A DNA stretch of 64,000 nt from Litoditis marina (Eukaryota > Nematoda > Chromadorea > Rhabditida > Rhabditidae): assembly GCA_964036275.1 (NCBI GenBank), contig OZ038436.1, forward strand, positions 3,372,214 through 3,436,213, given 5' to 3'. Position numbers and translations under genes: made by a program. Of this stretch, positions 11,914-24,293 are shown one piece after another (position 1 is the first letter of the stretch; each line of letters starts with the position of its first letter). Below the pieces are notes generated by a model that ran no database searches, had not been told where the DNA came from, and worked only from the letters and a program-made list of their open reading frames with translations.

Positions 11914-13403
11914 TTTGATCCGTCATTGGAAATTATACTTTTTATTTCTCAACTTTTCTTCGTTATCTATATGTCCGCGTTTCATTCTCGACCGTTCAAT
12001 AGTTACAGTAATTTGTTGTTTGACCTCTTTTTGAGAAATAGCCATTACTTACGCGGTTTTCCTATTGCGAACCTATCTAGGTCAAGATGATAACAATTTT
12101 GCTTTACAAAGTTGTATTTTTGTTTGTTTGTTTATTCTGGCACGTGTTGATACTAATTGACAGTCTTGTTGTGTGCCGCTGTTTCTATGATTCCAATACG
12201 CGTTTTGACTGGTTTCCTAGGTTAACAGCATTTGAATGTTTCGGGTGTTTCGCATCTCAGACACAATGTTTTGCCTCACTTCTCACTTCACTTTGCCCGT
12301 GTGTTCTGTTCATAATATTACCAAGTGAATGCACATTTGTTAAGATAAAAAGTTATGTACGGGAGGTTTGTTTGGTTTGAATGGTCAAATGTCCCATATG
12401 GAATATTTATATACTTCGTTTTGGTGGGTATTTCAAAAAGTCTGCCTTTGTTATTATTGTGAAAAAGCAGCGTATTGTTTCATAGTGCACATCATTTATA
12501 CCGAAATAACTACGGTGTTTGATGTAGTTTCGTAGTTTCAATAACTTCTCTGAAGCAAACTTTAACACTTTGAGACAGTTTTTTGTCAATTAATAGAATC
12601 GAACATAAAGTTTACTATAAGTCATGAGTACTGTAGGAGTCTCAGCATAGGAATGGATACGACTATACTATATGGAAGGTGTGTTTGGGTCTAGCGCCGA
12701 CTGGTATGCGTATATTGCGTCTGTTTAGCACCACCCGCGCAAAATTGACCTTTGACCTCGGTGCGCCGTTTCGATTATTCCAACACATTTCAGCGAAACA
12801 CTTCACATTTATCATTTATTTGTACAAGCATTTCGCTCACTTTTGACTATTAGAAAGAACATATGAAATGTGTACTTTTGTTAGTAAACCAGGTCTTACA
12901 AAACCTTATAGTTGGTGATGTTTTAGATAAGTTCACGTTTCTTGTATTAATAAGTATTAATAGTCACGAATAACTGAAGAAACTGTTCAGTTTAGCTTTC
13001 ATTAAAAATTTCCCTGTTTGGTTTTGATTCCCTCTGATCAACTTGAGATTCTTGGCTACACGTAAACGTCTATCCTTTTCATTTCATTTGTCTTCCAAGA
13101 ATTTTTCGGCTACTATGCTAAGAATCAAGTCAATACCTCGTATATTTGGTGATTATTTATAGAATCAATAACTGAGCTAACGAAAGAAGAATTAAGTTGG
13201 CCCACATTTCCTTCATTATCAGGCGAAACATTTAAGCACTGGTACCAATTAGTTCTGTCAAAATCGAAAAAGTGGAGATAAAAAACTATTTTCATAGTTT
13301 GTAAAACTATTTTCATAGTTTGGAGATAAAAAACTATTTTCATAGTTATATATTATCTACCATTGTAGTATGTAGTTTGATTGCTCCCTTCAACCAATCA
13401 ATA
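11914..13403. other. vrk-1/gss-1 intergenic region
   Basis: AT-rich, presumably the vrk-1 3' UTR and gss-1 promoter. The only structure noted is a short tandem repeat of AAAACTATTTTCATAGTTTG at 13275-13350. No AATAAA is visible soon after the vrk-1 stop. Confidence 0.6.
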
Positions 13404-13426
13404 AATGATTTTTTGCAGGACGTGCA
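13404..13426 (+). promoter_or_regulatory. Probable trans-splice acceptor of gss-1
   Basis: A TTTTTTGCAG acceptor ends at 13418, only eight bases before the first ATG (13427), and no upstream coding exon is in phase with it. In nematodes this arrangement marks spliced-leader addition. No leader can be seen in genomic DNA, so this is inference. An AATAAA at about 13400 lies immediately upstream, but the vrk-1 stop is 1.5 kb away, too far for a typical operon. Confidence 0.55.
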
Positions 13427-16400
13427 ATGACCGAATCCCATTCAGTCGAATCGGTTCTTTTGGCCGATTTCCCGAAACTTCCGTTGCCGGAAAAGAGGGA
13501 AAAGGAACTGGTGGAAGACGCACACGACTGGGCCCATGTGAGTCGTCAAACATTCACACCATTTAGTGTTCAGTGGTGAATTCTATATGTAACCGGGTTT
13601 TCTGGTAACCTAACCGGTTTTCGGTCACCCTTTTTCAGGTTACCTCAGTAGGTAACCGGTCGGTAACCGAAAATAAAAAACCAATTACCTGTTTTTCTAA
13701 CATATTACCGTTAGTTCGTCGGTAACCGGATTTCGGTTTTAGATTATCTACCGGTTACCTGTGAGGTAACCGGAAAAAAGGGTCACCAAAAACCTTTTAG
13801 GTTACCAAAAAACCGGGTTATATATAGAACTCACCTGCGTTTCTACGTGTTTCACACCATTTAGTGTTTAGTGGTGAATGCTCTATGTAACCGGGTTTTC
13901 TGGTAACATTATCCTAATTAATCTGTTTTTAGGTTGCCTGGTTACCGCCAGATAGCCTGAAACTGAAATCCGATTAACAAACTCATGGTAAACATCACAT
14001 TTTGCATTGGAAAAACATGTAACTGCTTTTTCATTTTGGGTTACCGACCGGTTACCTACTGAGGTAACCTAAAAAGGGTTACCAAACAGCGGTTAGGTTA
14101 CCGAAATACCCGGTTATGTGTAGAATTCATCTACGCTTCTACGTGTTTTATCCATACCTCAGTAAACCTGTCCGAATAGCTAGAAAAAATCGGAAGACGA
14201 GCTACTTTGTTGCCAAAAAAGGTGAAAATGTATTAATTTTCGATGCAGAAACATGAATTTTCACGTGTTTGAATGTGAAAACGAACTACTTTCTGTCAAG
14301 CAGTCGGACGTTACTGGTGTAGGCAAATTTCTTCCCGAACCGAAATCGAACCGCTTCTTCCCGAACCAGTGGGTTCGGTCAAAAAACCGAACCACTTGGG
14401 TACAAATCGACAGGAAATCGAACCAAACCCTAACAAACGTGACGTAGCCGATCAAATTCAGCATTTATCAGTTGAATCGGTTCGATATCATCTTTGTCAG
14501 CCTAGGTTTGGTTCGTTTGTGAACGAACCACCTGGTTCGGGAAGAATCGGTTCGCTTTTGGTTCGGGAGGAAGTTCACCACTGGTGTATGGTTTCATCTC
14601 CCCCATTTCCCCATTTTAACTCCTCCCCTACACCTACATTACTACAAGAAGACTAGTAGTTTACTAGTAGTAGAATAGGGGTGTGGTAGGAGTTCACTAG
14701 TAGTTTACTTGTCGTAAGAGAATAACTGTGCATTTTGCAGGCGCACGGCCTGGTGATTCGAATGCGTGCCAACCGCGGATCGAGTGAAGTCTGTCAAACG
14801 GCGCCAATTGCCCTCCTCCCCTCCCCGTTTCCCAGGAAACTCTTCCAGCAGGCAAATGATGTGCAAAATGTGGGTAAATTCTCCATATAACCGATCTTTG
14901 GAGACCCTGTTTATAGGTTATCTGGTTGGGTAACCCCATGTGAGTTTAGCGGGTAGTTTGCTTGGAAAATAGCTTTTTTTCGGAGCAAATTGGAAAAATA
15001 TGGTTATTTTGGTAACCCGTTGGTTGCCGCCATGTGAGTTGGGACGCTAATTTTTCTTAGAAATGGTTTTTTCAACAAATACAGCTTCCCGTTTCCCAGG
15101 AAACTCTTCCAACAGGCAAATGATGTGCAAAATGTGGGTTCAGAAGATAGTTTTCTATAAGATTAGCTCTTTTGGAGCAAATTGAGGAAATATGGCCGTT
15201 TAAGAGACAAATTTGAGTTTTTTTTCTGAAACGTGTTAGCTATTTTACATGCAAAATTGGATAAATACACGTGTTTCAATGAAATCCACCTTCACACTTG
15301 AAATACAAACAAGCGAACGATGTGCTGAATGTGAGTTATAATGATAATGATGATCATTAATAATAATACGAAATTTAACTTTTCCATGAGTTCATAGCGT
15401 AGTTTTCTCAGGAAAATACTTTTATTCTGACCGAATATGGGGAATATATGGCCATTCCTGATCTTAAGAAAGGTAAATTTACGTATTTCCCTTGAAGTAC
15501 CGCTTCTCGTTCTGTGCAAACGGATTCAACAAGCGGATTATGCGCACAGTGTAGGTTTATGCACGTGTAGTTCTCTTAGATAAGGATGTTTTGCACGTTC
15601 ATCGTGGAATTGGAAATTAGTAACTGTACGTTGTGCCACTACTCACTGTGGGCTAAATGGGCATAATTTAGTTTCAATGTTCACAAAAAAAATCATATCA
15701 TTATAACCTGGTTGGCGATATTTTATAATGGAAGTGAAACTTGTGACTACGCTACGCAAAACTTCGTATTCGTGTGGCTAAATGGGCATACAGAAGCATC
15801 AACATTAATACCTTGTTGCTGCTGCTTTATAGTGGAAGTGAAACATTTGACTGCGGAACCGGAATCGTTTTTTTTCGTGATTGTTGTCTATTCAGCTGAT
15901 GGCTTCCCTCTACCACCAATTGGCCTACGACATGGATTTCCTCATCAAATGTCACGAGGAAGTTGTGAAAACGGATCCATTTACAAGAGGAATGGTCGAT
16001 ATTCTCACGGCGGTCAGGGACGAGGGTGGGTGATACCTGTTTTCTCATGAAACATTGAACTGATCTTCGAAACTAGCCAAGCTTTTCATGGAAATAACCG
16101 TAGTTTCCCGAGTTTGTCTCAACATGAGCCAGTTATCCAGTTGAATAGTAATTGGAATGGATCTGTGATACCAATATTTCTTCTGAAACGTTAGACTGAT
16201 CTTCAGAACCTCTGTTTGCATACAAATAGTGCCAGTTGGTACGTATGCACAGTGCCTAATAGGTTTTTTTTTAAACTTTTGAATTCTTTGTAGAAAGCAG
16301 TTTATTTTGTGGGAAAATATGCGGTGTGATGGCGAACTCTGCGTTGTGAAAAGTTAAAGTTGGTTTTACATCGGCCCAATGTTTCGTGACCAATGTTTAT

Positions 16401-19400
16401 GCGTGTGTCTGTATGGATATATGATGGGTAATGGTAGAATGTTGCTGTCAATAGTTCATTAGGAATAACTGAAAGTCGTAGTTTGATCTATATAAACAGC
16501 TGAAATTACGATGTACTTCGTTGGAAACAAACTTGTATCAAACTACAAACAAACAGAGAAGAACGGGACTAAACAATGGTTCGGGATGTTTTTTCCGTTC
16601 TCTTCCGTTCGCATAAAAAACTCAAAAACAAGAAGACTAAGACAATATTTGTTGCTTGGTTTTCTGGTAATATGATCGCCCGCCTTTTGCATTTATCAGC
16701 TTTTCATGCGCATGTAGCTGAAACATATAAGGCCCAGTAGCATTCTCTTTCCCCTTTCCGTTCTATAATAAAGTGTAATTTTCCGATCCGACAATCATTT
16801 CTCTCTGCATATATCCACCCCTTACGTTCTTTTTGGAACCGAGAAAGAACATAGCATTTACACTTTTTTTTCTAATGATCAGTGCCCTATTTTGTAAGAT
16901 TGTAAGCTGAGCAAGTAGCCATCTAAGTTACGTGGAAAAATTTTCAATGAGAAAGTTTTTACTTGTGTTTTTTTTGGTTCAGCCGATTTTTCGCCGGTTT
17001 TTGAGGTAGCGAAAACAAGCAAAACACAAAAAAAACTATTGAAAACTGAGGCAGATATGAACTATGGAAATTTTGCTCAAGTAACTTACTTGACTACTTG
17101 AGCTTATCAAATACGGCCACAGGTCTTATATGATACGCTCGCATGCACGCGAGGGCCGAAGTGGCGAATTCACTGGAGAACCCTTCCCGAACCAAACCGC
17201 GAACCGGTCACTGGAGAACCGAACCAACTGAACCGAACCGACTTTTGAACCGACCGGTTCTCCAGTGAATCTTCGAACCGAACCGACATTTATCATGAGT
17301 TGAACAAGCAAGTCGTAGACAAGGTAAAAATGACTCTATCCCGGTTCGGTTCGAAGCATTCACTGGAGAACCGGTCGGTTCAAAAGTCGGTTCGGTCGGT
17401 TCGGCTCGGTTCTCCAGTGACTGGTTTGCGATTCGGTTCGGGAAGGACCTGGTTCTCCAGTGAATTGGCCGGGAGAAGTCCGGTCAGATCGCAACTGGTA
17501 GGCGGCGCCTGTAAGATTTGAGTCACTGATGTGAAATATGTATTACGTGAAGCCTATTGATCCGCAGGAGTCTGATAATGTATGAGTTTTATCTACTTGT
17601 GTTCAATGTAATAAGAATGGAAAAGCTGAGATACTGTATTGTAAGTTAATTAAGACATGAACTACTATACTTTCAGGTCTATCTCAGCCGATTACACTGG
17701 CCATCCAACGTTCGGACTACATGTGCCATAAGGACAAATTCTCCTGTGAATATTCGCTCAAGCAGGTAGACACTTGTATTTTTAATTACTTTGTATTTGC
17801 TCGTATTTGTATTTCCTAATCAATATGAATATTTGAGCATACTAGATTCGTTACTGTTTATCTGCGCTTGGGTTTTAAGTAGCTCACGTTAGGGAATTGA
17901 GTCTCGTGAATAGAGTTCAAAATTTGAGTTTTGGAGAGTTTCGAGTTTTACTTTGACAACCATCTGTCCTTTTATTCGATATTTTTGTCTATTGACCTTT
18001 TGCAAAGAAAAATATAAAGTACTTTTGTTAATGGTTGCTCATGACAGACGGGTTATGGAAAAATCTGATTATTCTGTGTTTTAGATCGAAATCAACAACA
18101 TTGCCTCAAGTATGGGAGCGCACGCGGAGAGAGTTAGTTTTAATGTACTTGAATATATTATTGCATTTTCGTCCGATAAATGGACTAGTTCACTCAAATG
18201 TTACACGAAAAGGGAGGTTAGAACCACATGAAAGCTGACGTTTCATAGCGGATTCCAATAGTTGTATCTATGCTTGAGCGACTCTTGCTGAAATAGGCTA
18301 GCTCAGTCTTTCGAGTTTTATGGAGATACACTCTCGTTTGCCATTTGATAACTATCAACAGTAAACGTTTAAAGAAGGACGATTATGTGGACCAATCTCG
18401 TGTCAGGGGTCCTTTAAACTGCAATTGAAAAATGAGTTACGGTTTAAAGGATTGACGCCTTGCGATTGGACCACATAATCGTCCTTCTTTGAGAAGTGAA
18501 GGTTATAAGAGCTAACTTTCTCGTCAACCCATGATTTCTCATTGAAAACCAGAAATTTTCTTCTCCACTTTCTGAAACTTGATTGGGACTGATTCACACG
18601 CCGAGTATTAGTTCAAAGCATGCAACATTCGTGTGTTGTTAGAAAAAGAAAAGTATGATCCCGGCCGTTTTTCACTTAATCTTGGTTTATAAGACGTTCG
18701 TTTCGTGAAAATAGCCGAAATTTGTACACGTATTGATCTTAATTAGCTGAGCTTGTTACTAATTCTCTTATTCTCTAGTTTTTCTTGAAATTTTGTTGTT
18801 TCTATAGGTGTCCCTACTTCACCGAAGAACCATGTTGGCGCTCGGCTACGAAAAGGAGCTAATCGATAAGGCCTGTCCGGTCAATAAACCGATCGATATG
18901 ATCGCCACCGCACTCTACAAGGCGTGGTTAGTCATTAAATAATCAGAAAGAGTTCAAATAAAACGAGGGTAACTTAGTATAGCCCCAGGGGTGACAACAA
19001 GTTGCACGCGTGCAACCGTTGTTAGAGAGGGGGGGGGGGGGTCGTGGAAGCCTCGCCAAGACCAAACAATTCCACAATTATAAGGATTTTCTGCCAATTT
19101 GAAAGTATAGTTTCGTATTTGTCTGTAAGTTTGTGTTTTTTGAGGGGGTTGGGTCCCGGCGGTAGGGTGTGGAAATCGAAAGCGGGCTGCTCTTGTTACA
19201 TGTTGGACTGCTGTTATAGATTCGAAGAAAATACTACAGACGAAACTCATTAAGGCGCACTCGAGTGTTCTACTCTGTCTATAGACAGGCTGTTTGAATA
19301 CTAAGCTTAATGGTCTGTGCTATGTTGTTGCTGGTTTAAGTGATATCCAAACATGCATACAATATAAGACGCTGCAATCTAAATAAATCTCAGAATCTAT

Positions 19401-22400
19401 TTTTTCTCGAGAAAGAAATATTTTCTGGGAAAGAAAATATTTCACTTTTTGATGCAAACTTTATCCACGATTGCTTCAAAAGATTAATTTTTCATGTCCC
19501 AAGATTTCAATCATTGAAAAGATGGGATCCCACTTTATCAATCATTGAAAAAATGGGATCCCACTTTATCAATCATTGATAAATTGGGATCCCACTTTTT
19601 CAATCATTGATAAATTGGGAAAGCTTATCTATAGTTGCTGAGTACACCTTTCAAAATCAGCTTACACTTCTCGCGCGAATGAATACTCATTCAGTAATGC
19701 ACGTTCTCGGCTGCGCCGTATCTAGTATGTGTGGTTTTTCAGACGATAACTGTCTCTACATCTCTGTCTCTGCGTCTCGTGTTCTCGCGGGAGCTGTAAC
19801 TAAGCATTAGTACACGGAAAAATGAGAGGCGCAGTGAAAGGGGCGCCGAGACAAATACGCTAAAATAATACCAATACCAAATACGGCGCAGCCAGATACG
19901 CGCCTCGTGTTGCAATTATATCCGCGCGAGGGCATTCGAAGCACCACTTGAAGTGGAATTCATAGAAATGTATCCCAAAATATCAATCATTGGAAAAATG
20001 GGATCCCAAAATATCAATCATTGAAATAATGGGATCCCAAAATATCAATCATTGAAAAAATGGGATCCCACTTTATCAATCATTGAAAAAGTGGGAAATA
20101 TTATTTTCATGTTGATATGCCTCCCAAAACCAACTTTTTTCCTCAAAGGTTCGAAAACTGGGAATTCAAAAAGTTCGGTTCCCAAATAATCAACGAATTT
20201 CACACTTTTTCGACTTTTGAGAAAAGTTTAGATTGCAGAGTCTTATATGGGCTAGATGTATAGCATCTGAGCGCTGAAGCGTTGGCGCGCGCTCTAGTGT
20301 TTCACTCGGTCTATATAGGTTATTCCAATATATAGAGTATCAGTGCGTTCTTTTTTTTTGTCTACATAATGACATTTTGATTTGATTGCAAGTAATGAAG
20401 GCGTACAGCCGCTTGCGCGCGCTCTAGTGTTCCACTTCGTCTATAAAGAGTACTCCAATTGAGTGATTATCATTAGTTCCTTCTGAGTATGACCGTTTCA
20501 TTTGATCGCAGTTGTATTGCAACCTAGTGCGTTGACGCGCAGTCGAATGTTTCACTCCGTCTGTATAGGTCACTCCAATAGAGTGATTATTAGTCATCAT
20601 TCTTTCCCTTTCGTTGATCATTTATTGTATTGCAGGTGTGTTGCATCCGATCCAAGTGCCGTTGTTTTGGTCGTCGTCGAAGATGAGAATCAGAATCAAA
20701 TCGATCAGCGTCACGTCGAATTTGCGTTGGAGCAGAAGGGCGTCCCGGTAGATCAAATTGTCAGGAGAACACTGGCAGAGTGCCATGAATGGTGGGTAAA
20801 TCATCAGATAAGATGTGAGTGAGTCCCCAAGTGACCGGGATGCCCCTTATATACTAAGTGGGCGGAGCTAACCTAGATCAGACGACCATGTCTGGCCGAC
20901 CTGACCAAACTACAAGCGAGAGAGTGAGAGACTTAGAGATCGCGTCCCGCGATGTGCCATGATTGGTGAGCAAATCATCAGATTTTCGACAAAATGGGCT
21001 GTTTCGGTCAAGTCGGTCGTTTTTTAGTTTGATCTCGATGCGTTTTCGGCGTAATCAGACATTTTGAATCGAAATAAGGTCCTTTTATGATAATTTCACT
21101 AGAGAATGTTATTTTTTCATTGATTTTTGTCTCTCTATTCCAGTCTGTCAATGTCAAATGACCGTCATCTTCTATTGAGTGGATCTCGTGTGGCTGTTGT
21201 TTATTTCCGCGCCGGCTACTCACCCGATCACTATCCCACCGAGAGAGGTAGACACTTGGGTTGTAGTCTGATCAGTGTACCAGAACTGAGTTTCAGTTTG
21301 GTCAGAGTACCATAGTTGGGTTGTAGTTTGGTACTATCCCACCGAGAAAGGTAGTACAATTGTGTGAACATATCTTTGCCGTTTTGTGTAGTTGAAAATT
21401 GTAGTTTGGTCCCATAACTGGATTGTAGTTTGGTCAGCGTGCGATAGAATAGAATTGATTTATTAGCGATTTAACACGTGTGGGTAAATGGGGAGAATAG
21501 TTGAGAAGAAAAAGGGTAGTAGAAAAACAATATGTAAAAGTTATTGAATTTGTAGAGTTTAAGTTAAATAACTGAGATTTCCAAAAACATGTTATAATGA
21601 AAATATTTTAATGGTTAGAAAAAGAAAGAAAAGAAATTTGTCTTATATTAATTTGTGTGACCATATCTTTGTAGTTTGGTGTGTAGCTGAAAGTTGTAGT
21701 TTGGTCCCATAATTGCATTGCAGTTTCGTCAGGGTACCATAGTTGGGTTGTAGTTTGGTCAATGTACACCAGCAAGGATGATGGAAAGATTGTTGTGATT
21801 CATTGGTCGAAAGCCAAGATTTACAGTGTGAGTTATTTCGAAAAATGGACTCTATGTTCATATCCTATCTTTTCAGAATGGTCAGCCCGTTTGTTGATGG
21901 AACGTTCAGATGCGATAAAAGCCCCGTGGATAGGACTCCAAGTAGCCAACACAAAGAAAACACAACAGGTAAGAAATTGTCTACGTATGAAGTGCAAAAA
22001 ATATGCATATATTTAATGGAGATTGTAGATCATTTCAAACTGTTCCTCAAGATTTGTTTCAGAAGTCAGCAGAACATGTACTTCCAGCCCGTACTTGTTC
22101 AACGAATCCTATGTTTCTTGAATAAATCAATATTTCTTGAGCAAATCGTTGGTTTTATCGATATTTAGTTCAGGTTCAGTGTTAGAACAACAGTTAACGT
22201 TCAATCTTGGAAAAATCCATATTTCTTTAAAATTAGACGAATAAAAAAATCGATATTTCGTTCAGGTTCTAGCCGAAGACGGAGTAGTAGAGAGATACGT
22301 GGGAAATCCGAGAGAAGCAGCGGCGATTAGAAACACTTTTGCGGGTCTCTGGGCGATTGAGGGAGAAGACCCATTGACACAGAGAATGGTCAAGGTACGG

Positions 22401-22420
22401 GGGAATACTCTCTTTCTCTG

Positions 22421-22461
<41 letters not shown>

Positions 22462-22494
22462 ATCTCTCTGTCTCTCTCTCTCTCTCTGTCTCTC

Positions 22495-22560
<66 letters not shown>

Positions 22561-24204
22561 GTTGAAAACCCTTCACAAGAGTTTATGATTCAATGTATGA
22601 TTTTTTCCTTTGACCCTCACTCCAATGTTGCGCGCACACTTTATAGCTTCTCTTTGTCTTGTGTTTTCGATCATACTTTGCATTTCGCTAATGTAGATTG
22701 AGGTAGCAATTTTAATGGTGATCGCTCTACCCCTTTCCCTACCCCCCCCCCCCCTCTCTCTATTTTCTCTCTCTCTTCCCCTCTCTCTCTCTCTGCCTCT
22801 TTCTCACTCTCTCTCTCCCTCTCTCTCTCCCCTTCTCTAACTCCCCGTCCGTTCCAGGGTGCCATCAGTCATCCCTCTGAATTCGTGTTGAAACCCCAGT
22901 TGGAGGGTGGTGGGGGCAACTTCTATGGTGAGGAAATGGTCACCAAACTACAGACTATGAACAGAGAGGAGAGAGGAGCTCACATTCTAATGGAGAGAAT
23001 ACAACCGCTCGTTGTAGAGGTAGTTTAAAGTAGGACGATTATGTGGTCCAATCGCAACGCTTCAGTCCTTTTAACTACAATTGAAAAATGTATTGCAGTT
23101 TAAAGGACTGAAGCGATGAGATTGGAGCACATAATCGTCCTTCTTTAACGAAATTTGTCTACAACTTGAAGTAAACTTTGTTTAAGTTATTCTTAGTTCG
23201 AGGTTTAAGGTGATAAATGGGCTAAACTTGCAAAAATCAAGATTTTGTACAGGAAAGTAAGTGTGGAACGACTCTTCATATGATGTGATAAGAAAAAAAG
23301 GGCGACATGGAAATTCTATGCCGTTATGATTTGTGCGGGGGTAGGGCCATACGGAAATTGGTCGGTTTCATATAACTTGTCAGTGTATTTCATCCGAATG
23401 TTTCTGCAGTCATATTTGTTTCGAGCCCACGGTCGTGAAATGATTTATGGTTCATTCAACAAAAAAGTAGAATTCTGCCAAGAGAAGGCGTTCTAGTTCT
23501 GAAATTGACATTCGTTCGAGAAAGAAAAAGGCGATCTTTGCAATTGGTCCAAATGTCGTATATTTCACCTGAATGTTTCTGCAGAACTACTTGATCCGTG
23601 CCGAGATGCCGTCTGTGATGGGCGATGTTGTGAGTGAACTGGGAATCTACGGATATGCCCTGGGGCAGAAAAATGACGTGGAAACAGTGACCAGCGGACA
23701 TCTTTTGAGGACAAAGGCAGAGAAGACTAACGAGGCATGTGTCTTTTTCAGACCAATTCCACAAACCGGGTATTTTGTTAACCCTATCAGGTAACCATGA
23801 ACGAGTTACATGTTCAACTATTTTGCTTACCTTGTTTCTAACACCCTTTTTACAATGCATTTTGGGGCAGTTTTGAGGTTACCAAGTAATTAACAAAAGG
23901 GTAAACAATGTACCGGGTTGGATAGAGAATTCGCCTCCTTTCATTCCTACCGCCCACAGTAGAAATTAAAAATTTTCAGTGAATTCGAGTTATTTTTGAA
24001 TTGTTTCCAAAACTTTATTTTAAACCAACACTTTACAAACAAAACTTTTTTTTACAAAACTTTACTTTAAACCAACAACAACAAAACCAACAGGAGAAGT
24101 ATTTTATTTCACATTTCACATCAGAATTAGTTTCTTCTTTGCAGGGCGGAGTCGCTGTTGGTGCGGCTGTAATCGACAGCCCATTCCTGTTCGAACTTCT
24201 CTAA
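13427..24204 (+). CDS. gss-1: Glutathione synthetase, complete
   Basis: ATP-dependent ligase joining glycine to gamma-glutamylcysteine, the last step of cytosolic glutathione synthesis (eukaryotic GSS, ATP-grasp fold). Exons are 13427-13537, 14741-14869, 15896-16025, 17677-17765, 18085-18132, 18808-18926, 20636-20791, 21144-21247, 21877-21968, 22266-22394, 22858-23019, 23585-23734 and 24145-24204 (TAA). That is 1479 nt and 492 residues, close to the human length of 474. Visible are QRSDYM (exon 4), [12 protein letters not shown] (exon 5, metal and substrate residues), [15 protein letters not shown] (exon 8), the glycine-rich ATP loop [15 protein letters not shown] (about residues 381-395) and the terminal A-loop [13 protein letters not shown] (from residue 474). 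The start is the first ATG after a trans-splice-like acceptor. Oddities are a GC donor after exon 12 and repeated exon-end copies in introns 2 and 7. Confidence 0.95.
13572..14128. mobile_element. Two tandem GGTTACC MITEs in gss-1 intron 1
   Basis: Elements at about 13572-13825 and 13868-14128 are both preceded by CACACCATTTAGTGTT, so the element and its left flank were duplicated in tandem with a period of about 297 bp. Confidence 0.7.
14151..14325. mobile_element. ACCAGTAAGG MITE in gss-1 intron 1
   Basis: Ends CATACCTCAGTAAACCTGTC and CGGACGTTACTGGTGTAG. Family motif AAACGAACTACTTTCTGTC inside. Confidence 0.6.
14328..14580. mobile_element. Diverged GGTTCGG MITE in gss-1 intron 1
   Basis: GAACCGAA/GGTTCGG blocks in inverted order with decayed ends. 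Abuts an ACCAGTAAGG element at 14151-14325. Confidence 0.55.
15085..15560. repeat. Decayed tandem copies of the gss-1 exon 2 end
   Basis: 15085-15138 repeats the last 50 bases of exon 2 and its donor (CCCGTTTCCCAGGAAACTC, then GCAAATGATGTGCAAAAT). Fainter copies lie at about 15285-15335 and 15500-15556. The intervening AGCAAATTG...ATATGG blocks repeat too, so a unit of about 210-270 bp was duplicated. Frame and length do not allow in-phase use. Confidence 0.75.
17162..17470. mobile_element. GGTTCGG palindromic MITE in gss-1 intron 3
   Basis: Very close in sequence to 9881-10183, including the CAAGCAAGTCGTAGACAAGG centre, so amplification is fairly recent. Confidence 0.75.
18369..18491. mobile_element. 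GGACGATTATGTGG hairpin MITE
   Basis: Complete copy in gss-1 intron 5. Confidence 0.7.
19500..20100. repeat. Two arrays of alternating palindromes
   Basis: 19500-19620 and 19975-20097 consist of 31-bp units combining TGGGATCCCA and TCAATCATTGA. About 350 bases separate the arrays. Confidence 0.85.
20250..20640. repeat. Three tandem repeats ending at gss-1 exon 7 acceptor
   Basis: Each unit of roughly 125 bp has CGCGC, then a form of GTTTCACTCCGTCTGTATAG, then a TTGAT...GCAG end. The third unit supplies the real acceptor at 20635. Confidence 0.7.
20810..20954 (-). mobile_element. Promoter-like insert at gss-1 exon 7 donor
   Basis: Minus-strand copy of 7390-7530. It is flanked by a 29-bp direct repeat (20781-20809 and 20955-20983) that includes the last 11 bases of exon 7 and its donor. 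Confidence 0.6.
22400..22555. repeat. (CT)n tract in gss-1 intron 10
   Basis: Follows the exon 10 donor. A second, shorter CT-rich stretch (22750-22850) forms the polypyrimidine tract of exon 11. Confidence 0.95.
23025..23148. mobile_element. GGACGATTATGTGG hairpin MITE at a splice donor
   Basis: Begins five bases after the gss-1 exon 11 donor (GAG|GTAG). It therefore supplies part of the intron's 5' sequence. Confidence 0.75.
23752..23932. mobile_element. GTTAACC-subtype MITE after gss-1 exon 12
   Basis: Starts within 20 bases of the GC donor of exon 12 and ends GAATTCGCC. The paralogue at 36731 carries it with an internal deletion, so insertion predates the gss-1 duplication. Confidence 0.6.
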
Positions 24205-24287
24205 GAATACGGGAAGGGGAGATGAAAATTGTGATATTCGACTTTTGTGATTAATAATGTTTGTTAATTTTACACTCATAGGTATTC

Positions 24288-24293
24288 AATAAA
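24288..24293 (+). terminator. Poly(A) signal of gss-1
   Basis: AATAAA lies 84 bases after the stop codon. It is conserved at the same spacing in the duplicated 3' end. Confidence 0.7.

Noticed and set aside
12087..12380. 97-codon hydrophobic frame downstream of vrk-1
   Set aside because: AT-rich T-biased sequence. No homology recognised and no splice context; probably 3' UTR.
11914..13426. vrk-1/gss-1 operon
   Set aside because: The 1.5-kb spacing is far above the roughly 100 bp typical of nematode operons.
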